A stretch of DNA of 9,011 nucleotides from Oxalobacteraceae bacterium UBA7693. GTDB lineage: Bacteria > Pseudomonadota > Gammaproteobacteria > Burkholderiales > Burkholderiaceae_D. Of this stretch, positions 1-6,430 are shown one piece after another. A model generated the notes under the pieces. It was given only the letters and a program-made list of their open reading frames with translations. It did not search any database and was not told where the DNA came from. Position 1 is the first letter of the stretch; every line of letters starts with the position of its first letter. Both the position numbers and the translations under genes were made by a program. The stretch spans positions 6,974 to 15,984 of the forward strand of contig DLGN01000078.1 of NCBI GenBank assembly GCA_002482715.1, in the 5' to 3' direction.

Positions 1-98
1 CCCGACTGAACCTGCCAATTCAAATCAGCCAGTAGCGTTTTAGAACCAACCGACAGGCTTAGCTTATGTGTCGTCAATAAATTCTCAGCCAGCATCAT
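1..98 (-). CDS. btuD: Cobalamin ABC transporter ATP-binding protein BtuD, N-terminal part (runs off window)
   Basis: Only the first 32 codons are present, reading MMLAENLLTTHKLSLSVG and on to a segment KTLLADLNWQVQS. This is the start of a typical FecE/BtuD-type ATPase: a first beta strand, then the 'L..dlnw.v' stretch that precedes Walker A. No catalytic motif lies inside the window, so the assignment rests on this short stretch and on position right after a FecCD permease in a riboswitch-controlled B12 operon. The start overlaps the btuC stop: the minus-strand string ATGATG holds two in-frame ATG codons (at 98 and 95) with the btuC TGA nested between them. A GGAG at 105-102 sits 3 nt from the first ATG and 6 nt from the second, so the second may be the main start. 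In the family it hydrolyses ATP on the cytoplasmic face to drive B12 import through BtuC. A heme or siderophore ATPase would look the same over so few residues; the riboswitch decides for cobalamin. Confidence 0.8.
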   Translation of the reverse strand, partial: MMLAENLLTTHKLSLSVGSKTLLADLNWQVQS

Positions 99-1111
99 CT
101 TCTCCGTAGTTGATGTAGCTGTATCAAAAACACAGGAACACCGATGATTGCAGTAATCACACCAACCGGTAATTGCTGAGGTGCGACAACAGTACGCGCT
201 AAAGCATCGGCACAGACTAAAAAGCTACCGCCAGCCAAACTCGCTACAGGAATCAATAAGCGGTGATCAGGACCGAGCGCAAAGCGACAAGCATGCGGAA
301 TAATCAAGCCAACGAAACCAATACTGCCTGCCGCACTAACTGCACTGGCGGTTAACAGTGCGGCACAAACAAAGAGTATTTTTCTCAGACGTCCGATATT
401 AATTCCCAAAGTGCTGGCGTTATCAGCGTGCATCGCTGCGATGTTAATCGCCCGAGCATTTTTCATCATCAAAGCAGCGATCAGCAACAAGATGATCCAT
501 GATAAGTAACGTGGTTGCGTGTTGGATAAATCACCTATCATCCAAAACACCATTCCTCGCAAACTACTATCAGGCGCAATCGACAACAATAAAGTCACAA
601 CTGCGCCACAGCCAGCAGCGACGATCACCCCCGTTAGCAGCAATAGAGGTGCACTTCCTTCCGAACTACCAGATCCGCGCAAGTCTCGATACGCCAACAT
701 AAACAAGAGTGCCGCAACCGAAATAGCGCCGCCAAAAGCAGCAACATCGACCATTACGCCAGCACCAAAAAATAAGATGGTCGCCAATGCACCCACCGAA
801 GCACCGCCTGATAGACCTAGCACATACGGATCTGCCAAAGGATTACGCAACAAGGCCTGCATCAAGACGCCCGACAAAGCCAGCGTCGCGCCAGTCACGA
901 AACCCGACAAAGCACGCGACAAACGTAAATCCAGCACGCTGGTTGCAAGATTTGACGATTGTCCCTTCAGCAAATCAAAAAGCGCTTGCCACAATTCGCT
1001 GAACGTTAAGGAAACCGAGCCGATCAGGCAGGCAAACACAATACTCGCCAAGGCGAGCACACACATACCCAGTATTAAACTGTTTGCGCGTTTTTGTGTT
1101 TGTATTCTCAC
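95..1111 (-). CDS. btuC: Cobalamin ABC transporter permease BtuC (FecCD family)
   Basis: This 338-residue inner-membrane permease is of normal length for the BtuC/FecC/FecD family, which forms the dimeric channel that takes substrate from a periplasmic binding protein. Family landmarks are clear: LRLSR at 62-66, GATLALSG at 74-81, RNPLADP at 89-95, GLSGGA at 99-104, WMIGDLS at 190-196, LGINI at 235-239 near the coupling helix, GFVGLIIPH at 265-273, DHR at 282-284 and LPVG at 314-317. About ten hydrophobic segments are visible. The start is GTG at 1111; the minus-strand AAAGGA (1125-1120) lies 8 nt upstream, a good ribosome site, and the next in-frame ATG (residue 16) would remove part of the first membrane segment. 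It follows btuB by 52 nt and overlaps btuD. Sequence motifs alone cannot separate B12 from iron-chelate permeases; the cobalamin riboswitch and BtuB upstream give the substrate. Confidence 0.92.
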   Translation of the reverse strand: MRIQTQKRANSLILGMCVLALASIVFACLIGSVSLTFSELWQALFDLLKGQSSNLATSVLDLRLSRALSGFVTGATLALSGVLMQALLRNPLADPYVLGLSGGASVGALATILFFGAGVMVDVAAFGGAISVAALLFMLAYRDLRGSGSSEGSAPLLLLTGVIVAAGCGAVVTLLLSIAPDSSLRGMVFWMIGDLSNTQPRYLSWIILLLIAALMMKNARAINIAAMHADNASTLGINIGRLRKILFVCAALLTASAVSAAGSIGFVGLIIPHACRFALGPDHRLLIPVASLAGGSFLVCADALARTVVAPQQLPVGVITAIIGVPVFLIQLHQLRRR

Positions 1112-1119
1112 CAGTTGTT

Positions 1120-1125
1120 TCCTTT
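1120..1125 (-). promoter_or_regulatory. Ribosome binding site of btuC
   Basis: The minus strand reads AAAGGA here, 8 nt before the GTG at 1111. It supports the GTG start of btuC in preference to the later ATG. Confidence 0.6.
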
Positions 1126-1163
1126 TATCGAGATCTGGGACATCAAAAAGTCGATGTCACAAC

Positions 1164-3011
1164 TTATTTAAAGCCGTAACTCAAGCCCAAATAGAAATTC
1201 GATTCTGGCGTGCGATAGTGACGTGCCAATTCATATTCTTTATCTGCGACATTATTCCATCGTGCTAGTAACAACCAAGAAGGGCTGACTTTATATGTGG
1301 CAATTAAATTTAAAATACCGTAACCCGCTAAACGATTTCGGTTCGCTGCATCGTCATAACGCTCACCAGAAAAAACACTTTCTGCGCCCAGTGTCAAATC
1401 CCCCATACGATAGTCAACACCTAAACTGCCGTGTTGTTTGGCACGACGCGCTAAACGTTTTCCAGTCGTGTCATCAGTCGGATCTTGAATATCCATGGTG
1501 CCACGCACATTCCACTGTCCTAATCGAGCAGATGCCCCTAGTGTGAAGCCAGACAATGTTGCCTTATTCACGTTGTATGCACAACCATATCGATGGGTCG
1601 CGACTTCCACTGGGCACGGATTCGTACTGACTAATAAATCGGTGATTCTATTTTGGTAGTAAACCGCACTCAACTGCCAGACATTATCGTCATAGAACAA
1701 ACCTGCTTCAGCATTTTTACCTAACTCAGGACGATTCGATGCGACACCAAAACCTGGGTAATACAATTCATTAAATGTTGGTGCACGGAAGCTGGTGCCA
1801 TAGCTGGCATTCACACGCAAAACCTCAGTCAATCTATAGCCATACGCAATGCTGCCGGTTGTGTGTTTGCCGTATTGAGAACTATCATCTACCCGACCAC
1901 TCAAACTCGCCAGATGTGCATCTTGTTTCATCGTGTAGGCCAGAGCATAGGATTTAGTATCACGCTTGCCGCTGATACCTGCAGTATTAGTGCGGACATC
2001 TTCTTCTCTGTCTTCGAATACAAACTGCAAAACATCTTTACCGAATGTCACATCATTCTGCCAAGTCCAACCACGTTGTTTTGTATCGGCATTACCCTTA
2101 CCATAAGAAGCATCGGTGTACACACGATCGGTGTTGCGCGACAGCTGCAAACTGGAATTCCAATTCGGCGCAAACTTTGCTTTCGCGAATGTCGCGACAT
2201 TATCAAATTTTTGTTGGCCACGATCTTGATAACTTGGCCCTGCATCAAAATCCACATCCAAAGTGCTTTGTACAAAATTCACCCCTAGCGTTAATTCAGG
2301 CATCAATTTCCACGCCAAATTACCGTTGAAGCTTTTTTGTGTATAGCCATCTTTATCGGCGTTATAGGTAAATGCGCCAGCCCCTGGTTTAGATGCAGAG
2401 AAACCATCGCTGCTTTCTTTTGCCGTATTTAAGCTATATTGAAAATCATTTGCTGAAGAACCGAAAATACCCGCTTCAAATTTACGCAAATGATTGCTGC
2501 CGATACCAAAATTCAAACTAGTCCGAGACTGTGGGCCAGATTTTTTAGTGAACAATTGAATCACACCGCCCATGGCATCAGCGCCGTATAAACTGGACAA
2601 AGGACCATACACAATTTCTATACGTTCGATTTGCGATAAAGGAATACTGCTCCAGGTCGCACCACCTGTCGTGGATGAGCCGATACGAACGCCATCGACA
2701 AACACCACGCTTTGTGAGTTCGCCGCACCACGAATGAAGACAGATGCAACAGAACCAGAACCACCAGTACGAGAAATTTCGATGCCACGTTGTTGCTGCA
2801 ATAAATCAACGATGCTAGTCGCACCGGATAAATGAATTTGTTCCACAGTAATAACCACGTTGTCGGCTAACACATCTTTCGCAACTTGCGGTTGGCGCGC
2901 TGCGGTAATCAGCACTTGCGATTGTGCGTCTTGAGCATGAACAAGAGGAGAAGAAGAAAAGCAGGCTGCCACAGCCAATGCCAGACAAAGAGGTTTGCAA
3001 TATTGAGTCAT
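1164..3011 (-). CDS. btuB: TonB-dependent vitamin B12 outer-membrane receptor BtuB
   Basis: This 615-residue protein is the outer-membrane receptor that binds cobalamin and imports it with energy from TonB-ExbBD. Residues 1-26 form a signal peptide with a likely VHA|Q cleavage. QVLITAAR (32-39) matches the TonB box seen in BtuB proteins (E. coli has a DTLVVTA-type box). The plug covers about 40-155, with VFIRG (91-95), VFVDGVRI (103-110), IERIEI (128-133) and GADAMGGVI (143-151). The rest is a 22-strand-type beta barrel with the BtuB-like FRAPTFNELYYPGFG (408-422). Acidic stretches NADKDG (217-222) and DVDFDAG (252-258) fall where E. coli BtuB has calcium-binding aspartate loops; that correspondence is inferred. 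Two cysteines, C466 and C477, lie in one predicted surface loop and could pair. The last residues are YGFK, so lysine follows the usual terminal aromatic. ATG at 3011 gives a complete signal peptide, but no clear Shine-Dalgarno precedes it. Expression is expected to be repressed by B12 through the upstream riboswitch. Confidence 0.95.
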   Translation of the reverse strand: MTQYCKPLCLALAVAACFSSSPLVHAQDAQSQVLITAARQPQVAKDVLADNVVITVEQIHLSGATSIVDLLQQQRGIEISRTGGSGSVASVFIRGAANSQSVVFVDGVRIGSSTTGGATWSSIPLSQIERIEIVYGPLSSLYGADAMGGVIQLFTKKSGPQSRTSLNFGIGSNHLRKFEAGIFGSSANDFQYSLNTAKESSDGFSASKPGAGAFTYNADKDGYTQKSFNGNLAWKLMPELTLGVNFVQSTLDVDFDAGPSYQDRGQQKFDNVATFAKAKFAPNWNSSLQLSRNTDRVYTDASYGKGNADTKQRGWTWQNDVTFGKDVLQFVFEDREEDVRTNTAGISGKRDTKSYALAYTMKQDAHLASLSGRVDDSSQYGKHTTGSIAYGYRLTEVLRVNASYGTSFRAPTFNELYYPGFGVASNRPELGKNAEAGLFYDDNVWQLSAVYYQNRITDLLVSTNPCPVEVATHRYGCAYNVNKATLSGFTLGASARLGQWNVRGTMDIQDPTDDTTGKRLARRAKQHGSLGVDYRMGDLTLGAESVFSGERYDDAANRNRLAGYGILNLIATYKVSPSWLLLARWNNVADKEYELARHYRTPESNFYLGLSYGFK

Positions 3012-3212
3012 AATAAATTACTTGATAGCTAAATGCCGATCACTTCCCGTGATGACAAATAGCAGGTCATAAGCCACCGAGATCCCCGTTGGGTGCTTAA
3101 ATACAAAGTATGATGTGAATGAGTTGTAGCAAAACCAAATCAATTTTGGCTTGCAGATTTCAGCTGAAATTATTAATTCAAAGACATAGTTTTTACAAAA
3201 AAACTAAGGCAA
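3012..3212 (-). other. btuB 5' leader downstream of the riboswitch terminator
   Basis: About 200 nt separate the riboswitch terminator from the btuB ATG. No credible gene is present; the longest minus-strand reading frames from ATG in the neighbourhood are under 20 codons. It holds a perfect A/T-rich inverted repeat (3188-3205), a copy of the terminator loop sequence (3077-3090), and a short hairpin ATCAC-GGGAA-GTGAT (3039-3053 on the minus strand) about 30 nt before the start. No GGAG-like ribosome site lies at normal distance from the ATG. A weak internal promoter (minus strand TTGCTA, 16 nt, TACTTT) can be drawn near 3100-3130 but is not convincing. Confidence 0.6.
3188..3205. repeat. A/T-rich perfect inverted repeat in btuB leader
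   Basis: AGTTTTT and AAAAACT form a perfect 7-bp inverted repeat around a 4-nt loop. As RNA it would be a weak A-U hairpin. It lacks GC pairs, so it is not a standard terminator. A protein binding site or RNA processing site is possible; chance in AT-rich DNA is equally so. Confidence 0.4.
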
Positions 3213-3245
3213 GAAAAATCATCGCCGAACATCCCCGTTCGCAAT
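3213..3245 (-). terminator. Probable intrinsic terminator, expression platform of the B12 riboswitch
   Basis: On the minus strand ATTGCGAAC (3245-3237) pairs with GTTCGGCGAT (3230-3221): nine pairs including one G-U, with one bulged G, closing a GGGGAT loop. It is followed at once by GATTTTTC (3220-3213), a short T tract. It starts 10 nt after the P1 stem of the aptamer, which is where a transcription-terminating expression platform would be. The T tract is short and interrupted, so termination may be partial. I did not identify the competing antiterminator with confidence. Confidence 0.5.
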
Positions 3246-3255
3246 ACTTCACTTA

Positions 3256-3468
3256 TCTTGGCCGGTATCCGGGCTGACAAACATCACCATCACACCTTCC
3301 CATGCACAAGCACAGTGGCGATGAAGGATGGCTGGTTTGATTCTGACGAGACTAAAGAGCGCGAAAAAATCAAACGTTTGTACACCGTTGCGGGGGCAGC
3401 ACACGTATGCAAATTGCATTGTGTTTCCCGTTTAACTGCTGACATGACTATGTCGGCGGGCACCAAAA
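3256..3468 (-). promoter_or_regulatory. Cobalamin (adenosylcobalamin-type) riboswitch aptamer
   Basis: The conserved core of the cobalamin riboswitch reads in order on the minus strand: GGTGCC (3464-3459), a P2/P3-type hairpin with GACATAGTCATGTC, AAACGGGAA, CTGCCCCCGCAAC (3399-3387), GCCACTG (3319-3313), GGGAAGG, and the B12 box AGCCCGGATACCGGCC (3275-3260). The closing P1 stem can be paired: TTTTGG (3468-3463) with CCAAGA (3261-3256), six pairs including one G-U. Length is about 213 nt, normal for the class. Binding of cobalamin is expected to shut off btuBCD. The promoter lies just upstream so that the transcript starts almost at P1, and a terminator-like hairpin follows. The presence of this element is the strongest evidence that the operon handles B12. 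Confidence 0.95.
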
Positions 3469-3475
3469 CAGCGGC

Positions 3476-3504
3476 ATTTTAGCCTTTAAACGATCGCAGG
3501 ACAA
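3476..3504 (-). promoter_or_regulatory. Sigma70-type promoter of btuBCD
   Basis: On the minus strand a -35 TTGTCC (3504-3499) and a -10 TAAAAT (3481-3476) are separated by exactly 17 nt. They match 4/6 and 5/6 of the consensus. The predicted transcription start is near 3469, which is the first base of the riboswitch P1 stem, and this agreement strengthens the call. Confidence 0.7.
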
Positions 3505-3780
3505 GGACACAAATTAATTCCTTAAGCCGCATCAACTCCATGCAATAGAGGAAATAGTCGGCATAGAAACATTAAAGGAAGTCGCACAAAATCCAACATC
3601 CACAAACAATTGCTATTGCAACACCCAACTATTCCTCAAATTATTTTTCAATTTATTTCTCACTAAGTTGCACTCTGGTTACTCAAGTCTGACTTTTCCA
3701 GCGATAGATTTCGTCATTGATTTATCCATTGATTTTTCAACAGGAAATTCAATCCTTAGCAGCGTGCACCGCCGACCATG
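3505..3780. other. Non-coding region between the ABC operon and the btuB promoter
   Basis: No reading frame with a ribosome site and plausible length is seen on either strand. I found no GC-rich hairpin with a T tract after the ABC permease stop, so read-through of that operon into the btuB leader is possible; such transcripts would still meet the riboswitch terminator. The only repeat is a small tandem duplication at 3714-3737. Confidence 0.6.
3714..3737. repeat. Two-copy 12-nt tandem repeat
   Basis: TCATTGATTTAT is followed directly by CCATTGATTTTT; the two share CATTGATTT at 12-nt spacing, near one helical turn. It lies about 50 nt past the ABC permease stop. It could be a slippage product or half of a binding site; nothing else supports a role. 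Confidence 0.4.
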
Positions 3781-5478
3781 TTACTTCGCCTTATACAGGG
3801 TATGAATGTAGCCAATTAATGTCGCTACAGCGGCGATTGCCCCATACATCACTATCGTTTTGATATTCGCCACACCATTAAATCCAAACAAATCCAATTC
3901 AGCAACACTATTCGCCTGAGTAGAAATATACAAAGTGAACAGATACAAAGACATAAATGTTTTTGAGGTATTCGATATCTTCCCAAAACTGGTCGCCAAT
4001 GCACTCACACTCATGATCCCTACCGCCAAGGCAAGCGCAAACAAGGGGGCGGCAAAACTCAAACGAAAAATGATGACACCGCTAAATAAAAATCCCAACA
4101 TCATCGTCGCCAATAACTGTCTGCAATAACGGCGCACCGCACCACCTTTGACGGCGGCCGTCATACCTTCTATCGCAGCTTGAAAATCACGAGTGCTAAC
4201 ATCACTAATTAACACGCCCCAAAACGCCACTACAAAAACCGTTAGTCCAGGCAATACATTGAGCTTGAGTAGCGATGCAAACACCGTGAACACCACCAAG
4301 ACAATGATCGCAAATGGTGCATTAACGAAAGTTAAAGCGATATCCGCCACCACCTGTCCAAAAAAATTCGCCAACTTCGCCGACCAAATCAACAATGGCT
4401 GCACTTGCTTCGCCAGTGGCCTGGTCCAACCATTTAAAATTTCCAAAGGTGAACGACGTTTTCTAGCATGCGACTGCTTTACTTTATCGGGAGAAAAGCG
4501 ATGGAATAAAACAATGGCTGGCAATAACAAACTCAAAGCCAAACCCGTCGCACCAAAACGTAACATAGCCATGGGAATCGTCCACATATTGCTAGGCAAT
4601 GTAATTGGCGTCAGCAAGGGATCAAAGGTACTTGCACCGATAGAAAAGTTATTCGTGAGCAAATGGGTTTTCAAGATCACTATCGTACTTACTAAGCCAC
4701 TGAAGTCGAACATGAGCCATAAGGATAAAGAGCCAGAACTCATCTCTTCAATTTTTGAAACGATGGCAACTTGAAAAATCCAGGCAATAAAATATAGAAA
4801 GTCACCCGCTTTCCCCATCAACAAGGGAACACTATCAAACAAAATCGCCGCACTTACCGCAAACACAGACATCGGCCCAAGCACCAACAAATAGGTTTGC
4901 AAATACACCCAAAGCTGAATTGGCCCATCACCGCGTAGCGCATGCAAAACCATAATCGAACACATCGCTACCAAGGCTAGGGCAAGCATGTACGCGACAC
5001 CACCTAGCCAGCGGCTAAATAAAAATAAACTATTACTCACTGGTGTCGCCGCGATCACGCAACCAATGCCGCTGCGAATGTCTTCCACGATCCGACCGCG
5101 TACCAGAAAAAAACCGATCAAGGCCATGATGAAGCTTAGCAAGCTCGCACTTCCCATTGCCAATGCAGAGCTGGTGTAGAGTACGCGCGATTGATTGATC
5201 GCCATTAAACTAGATCCAGTTTTTGGATCTACGATCATTGCCCAACTGATTGCCACCATCGCCATAACCGCTAGCAAAGTGCTCAAGCGTCGCATACGCA
5301 ATCTGACTTCGTTCATTGCCAATACCTGCAACAAATGCAGTGTTTGCCCAAAGACCTGAGATTTCCCAGCGCTGGAACCAGCATGTAAGCCTGAGTTTAA
5401 GATGGAAGTTGTGGCGTCAGTTGTAGCGCCATTAATGCGCGCATTGGTTTTCATTGAGAGTGGGGAATCTCGCATCAT
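3781..5478 (-). CDS. ABC-2-like transporter membrane protein, two-half permease of unknown substrate
   Basis: This 565-residue membrane protein is the partner of the ATPase directly upstream. A polar 45-60 residue N-terminus is followed by about seven hydrophobic segments (near 65-83, 104-126, 157-181, 193-221, 227-243, 253-275, 303-327), a basic linker rich in Lys/Arg (330-360), then about six more (387-405, 409-426, 455-472, 476-496, 507-520, 540-560). Each half has, after its second segment, a stretch resembling the conserved ABC-2 region: RGRIVEDIRSG (127-137) and STRDFQAAIEG (428-438). This suggests two fused ABC-2 halves in one chain, so one polypeptide might serve as the whole membrane unit. 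I see no HExxH zinc site, so it lacks the M1-peptidase domain that some permeases paired with such ATPases carry. The start lies in ATGATG overlapping the ATPase TGA; AAGAGG (5488-5483) is 4 nt from the first ATG and 7 nt from the second (5475). Export is inferred from the family; the substrate cannot be read from sequence. Confidence 0.85.
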   Translation of the reverse strand: MMRDSPLSMKTNARINGATTDATTSILNSGLHAGSSAGKSQVFGQTLHLLQVLAMNEVRLRMRRLSTLLAVMAMVAISWAMIVDPKTGSSLMAINQSRVLYTSSALAMGSASLLSFIMALIGFFLVRGRIVEDIRSGIGCVIAATPVSNSLFLFSRWLGGVAYMLALALVAMCSIMVLHALRGDGPIQLWVYLQTYLLVLGPMSVFAVSAAILFDSVPLLMGKAGDFLYFIAWIFQVAIVSKIEEMSSGSLSLWLMFDFSGLVSTIVILKTHLLTNNFSIGASTFDPLLTPITLPSNMWTIPMAMLRFGATGLALSLLLPAIVLFHRFSPDKVKQSHARKRRSPLEILNGWTRPLAKQVQPLLIWSAKLANFFGQVVADIALTFVNAPFAIIVLVVFTVFASLLKLNVLPGLTVFVVAFWGVLISDVSTRDFQAAIEGMTAAVKGGAVRRYCRQLLATMMLGFLFSGVIIFRLSFAAPLFALALAVGIMSVSALATSFGKISNTSKTFMSLYLFTLYISTQANSVAELDLFGFNGVANIKTIVMYGAIAAVATLIGYIHTLYKAK

Positions 5479-6341
5479 GCTACCTCTTGTAAAGAATACC
5501 GCTGCGCCATTAAAGCATCCTCTAAATTTGGTAACACCATCACCGCATCTGCATGCGGCTGCACCGGATGCGCAATGCGCAATAACATCATATCTGCTTG
5601 ACGTTGCGCATGTAAGATTTGAAAGCGCTGACGTAACAATTCAGCTTCGGCGATTGGTAACTGTACCGACCAGACTTGACCATGAGCATTCGCGATCATG
5701 TTTTCAGGTGTATCAAAACCAATTAATTTGCCGTTACGCATAATCGCCAATTCACTTGCCACACTCTCGACATCGGAAACGATGTGGGTAGACATCAGAA
5801 CCAATTTTTCATTGCCTAACTCGCTTAACAAATTTCGGAAACGTAAGCGCTCTTCTGGATCTAAACCCGCAGTTGGTTCATCAACCACCAGAATATCGGG
5901 GTCATTGAGCAAGGCTTGCGCAATACCGAGACGACGTCGCATCCCGCCGGAGAATGCCGATGCAGAACGCTGTGCATGTTCAGTCAAGTTGACCAACTCG
6001 AGCAAATATCGAATACGCTCAGGGTCACGTACACCTTTGAGTGCAGCAAAATACTGCATAAATTCAAGCGCACTTAAATTCGGATAAACGCCAAAATCTT
6101 GCGGTAAAAAACCGAGTCTGGTACGAATCGCATCGGGGAACTTCAAGATGTCTACACCCTGAAAAATGATCTGCCCACTACTCGGCTTCGTCAAGGTTGC
6201 AATCATCTGCATTAGAGTTGTTTTACCCGCGCCATTGTGCCCGATCAAGCCAACGACACCACGTTGCAATTGCAGGCTGACGTCATCCACTGCGGTGACA
6301 TTTTTGCCAAATTGTTTAACAACATTGCGTATTTCAAGCAT
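5475..6341 (-). CDS. ABC transporter ATP-binding protein (ABC-2 exporter type)
   Basis: A 288-residue cytoplasmic ATPase that powers the membrane protein encoded next. Counting from ATG at 6341, motifs are Walker A GHNGAGKT (34-41), Q-loop Q81 in LGFLPQDFGVYPNLSA, signature SGGMR (131-135, a common variant of LSGGQ), Walker B ILVVDE with catalytic E155, D-loop GLD (159-161) and switch H186 in STHIVSDVE. All residues needed for ATP hydrolysis are present. About 70 residues after 'RNGKLIGFDTPE' form a C-terminal extension typical of ABC-2 exporter ATPases. A perfect AGGAGG lies at 6354-6349. It is 7 nt from ATG 6341 and only 4 nt from an in-frame GTG at 6344, so ATG is preferred (GTG would add one residue). 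The stop TGA is nested in the ATGATG of the permease gene, indicating coupled translation. In the family this ATPase style often accompanies large ABC-2 permeases, some carrying a peptidase domain; specific function is unknown. Confidence 0.92.
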   Translation of the reverse strand: MLEIRNVVKQFGKNVTAVDDVSLQLQRGVVGLIGHNGAGKTTLMQMIATLTKPSSGQIIFQGVDILKFPDAIRTRLGFLPQDFGVYPNLSALEFMQYFAALKGVRDPERIRYLLELVNLTEHAQRSASAFSGGMRRRLGIAQALLNDPDILVVDEPTAGLDPEERLRFRNLLSELGNEKLVLMSTHIVSDVESVASELAIMRNGKLIGFDTPENMIANAHGQVWSVQLPIAEAELLRQRFQILHAQRQADMMLLRIAHPVQPHADAVMVLPNLEDALMAQRYSLQEVA

Positions 6342-6348
6342 CACACAT

Positions 6349-6354
6349 CCTCCT
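6349..6354 (-). promoter_or_regulatory. Strong ribosome binding site of the ABC ATPase gene
   Basis: The minus strand reads AGGAGG, the full anti-16S core, 7 nt before ATG 6341. It decides the start codon of the ATPase gene and suggests efficient translation of this operon. Confidence 0.8.
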
Positions 6355-6402
6355 GTAAATTATGCGTAGATCGCTTTCGAAAGACAAAGCAAATCAAGCT
6401 GA

Positions 6403-6430
6403 TGAATACACAGTAAAGCAATCCAAACAA
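6403..6430 (-). promoter_or_regulatory. Possible promoter of the ABC transporter operon
   Basis: On the minus strand TTGTTT (6430-6425) and TATTCA (6408-6403) are 16 nt apart, giving a start near 6396 and a leader of about 55 nt. A second pair, TTGTCT (6387-6382) and CATAAT (6364-6359), has ideal 17-nt spacing and a better -10. Its start would fall inside the ribosome site, so it would yield a transcript without that site. Neither is certain. Confidence 0.25.

Noticed and set aside
519..1268. 249-codon plus-strand open frame opposite btuC
   Set aside because: It is the antisense shadow of btuC and the btuB end: basic, Ala/Lys/Thr-rich, no ribosome site, no recognisable domain, while the minus strand encodes a clear FecCD permease.
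2955..3011. Lipobox-like VAAC (14-17) in the BtuB signal peptide
   Set aside because: TonB-dependent receptors are normally cut by signal peptidase I, and VHA|Q at 24-27 right before the TonB box is the better site.
3220..3234. Short leader peptide frames after the riboswitch (9 and 19 codons, minus strand)
   Set aside because: They fall within or directly after the terminator hairpin, have no well-spaced ribosome site apart from a chance GGGGAT, and show no regulatory codon run.
3258..3482. 74-codon plus-strand open frame beginning MAGIRADKHHHH
   Set aside because: It lies exactly opposite the cobalamin riboswitch; the conserved RNA motifs on the minus strand explain the sequence and the His run is antisense of the B12-box region.
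4193..4774. 193-codon plus-strand open frame opposite the ABC permease
   Set aside because: Antisense shadow of a long membrane protein gene; no ribosome site and no domain.
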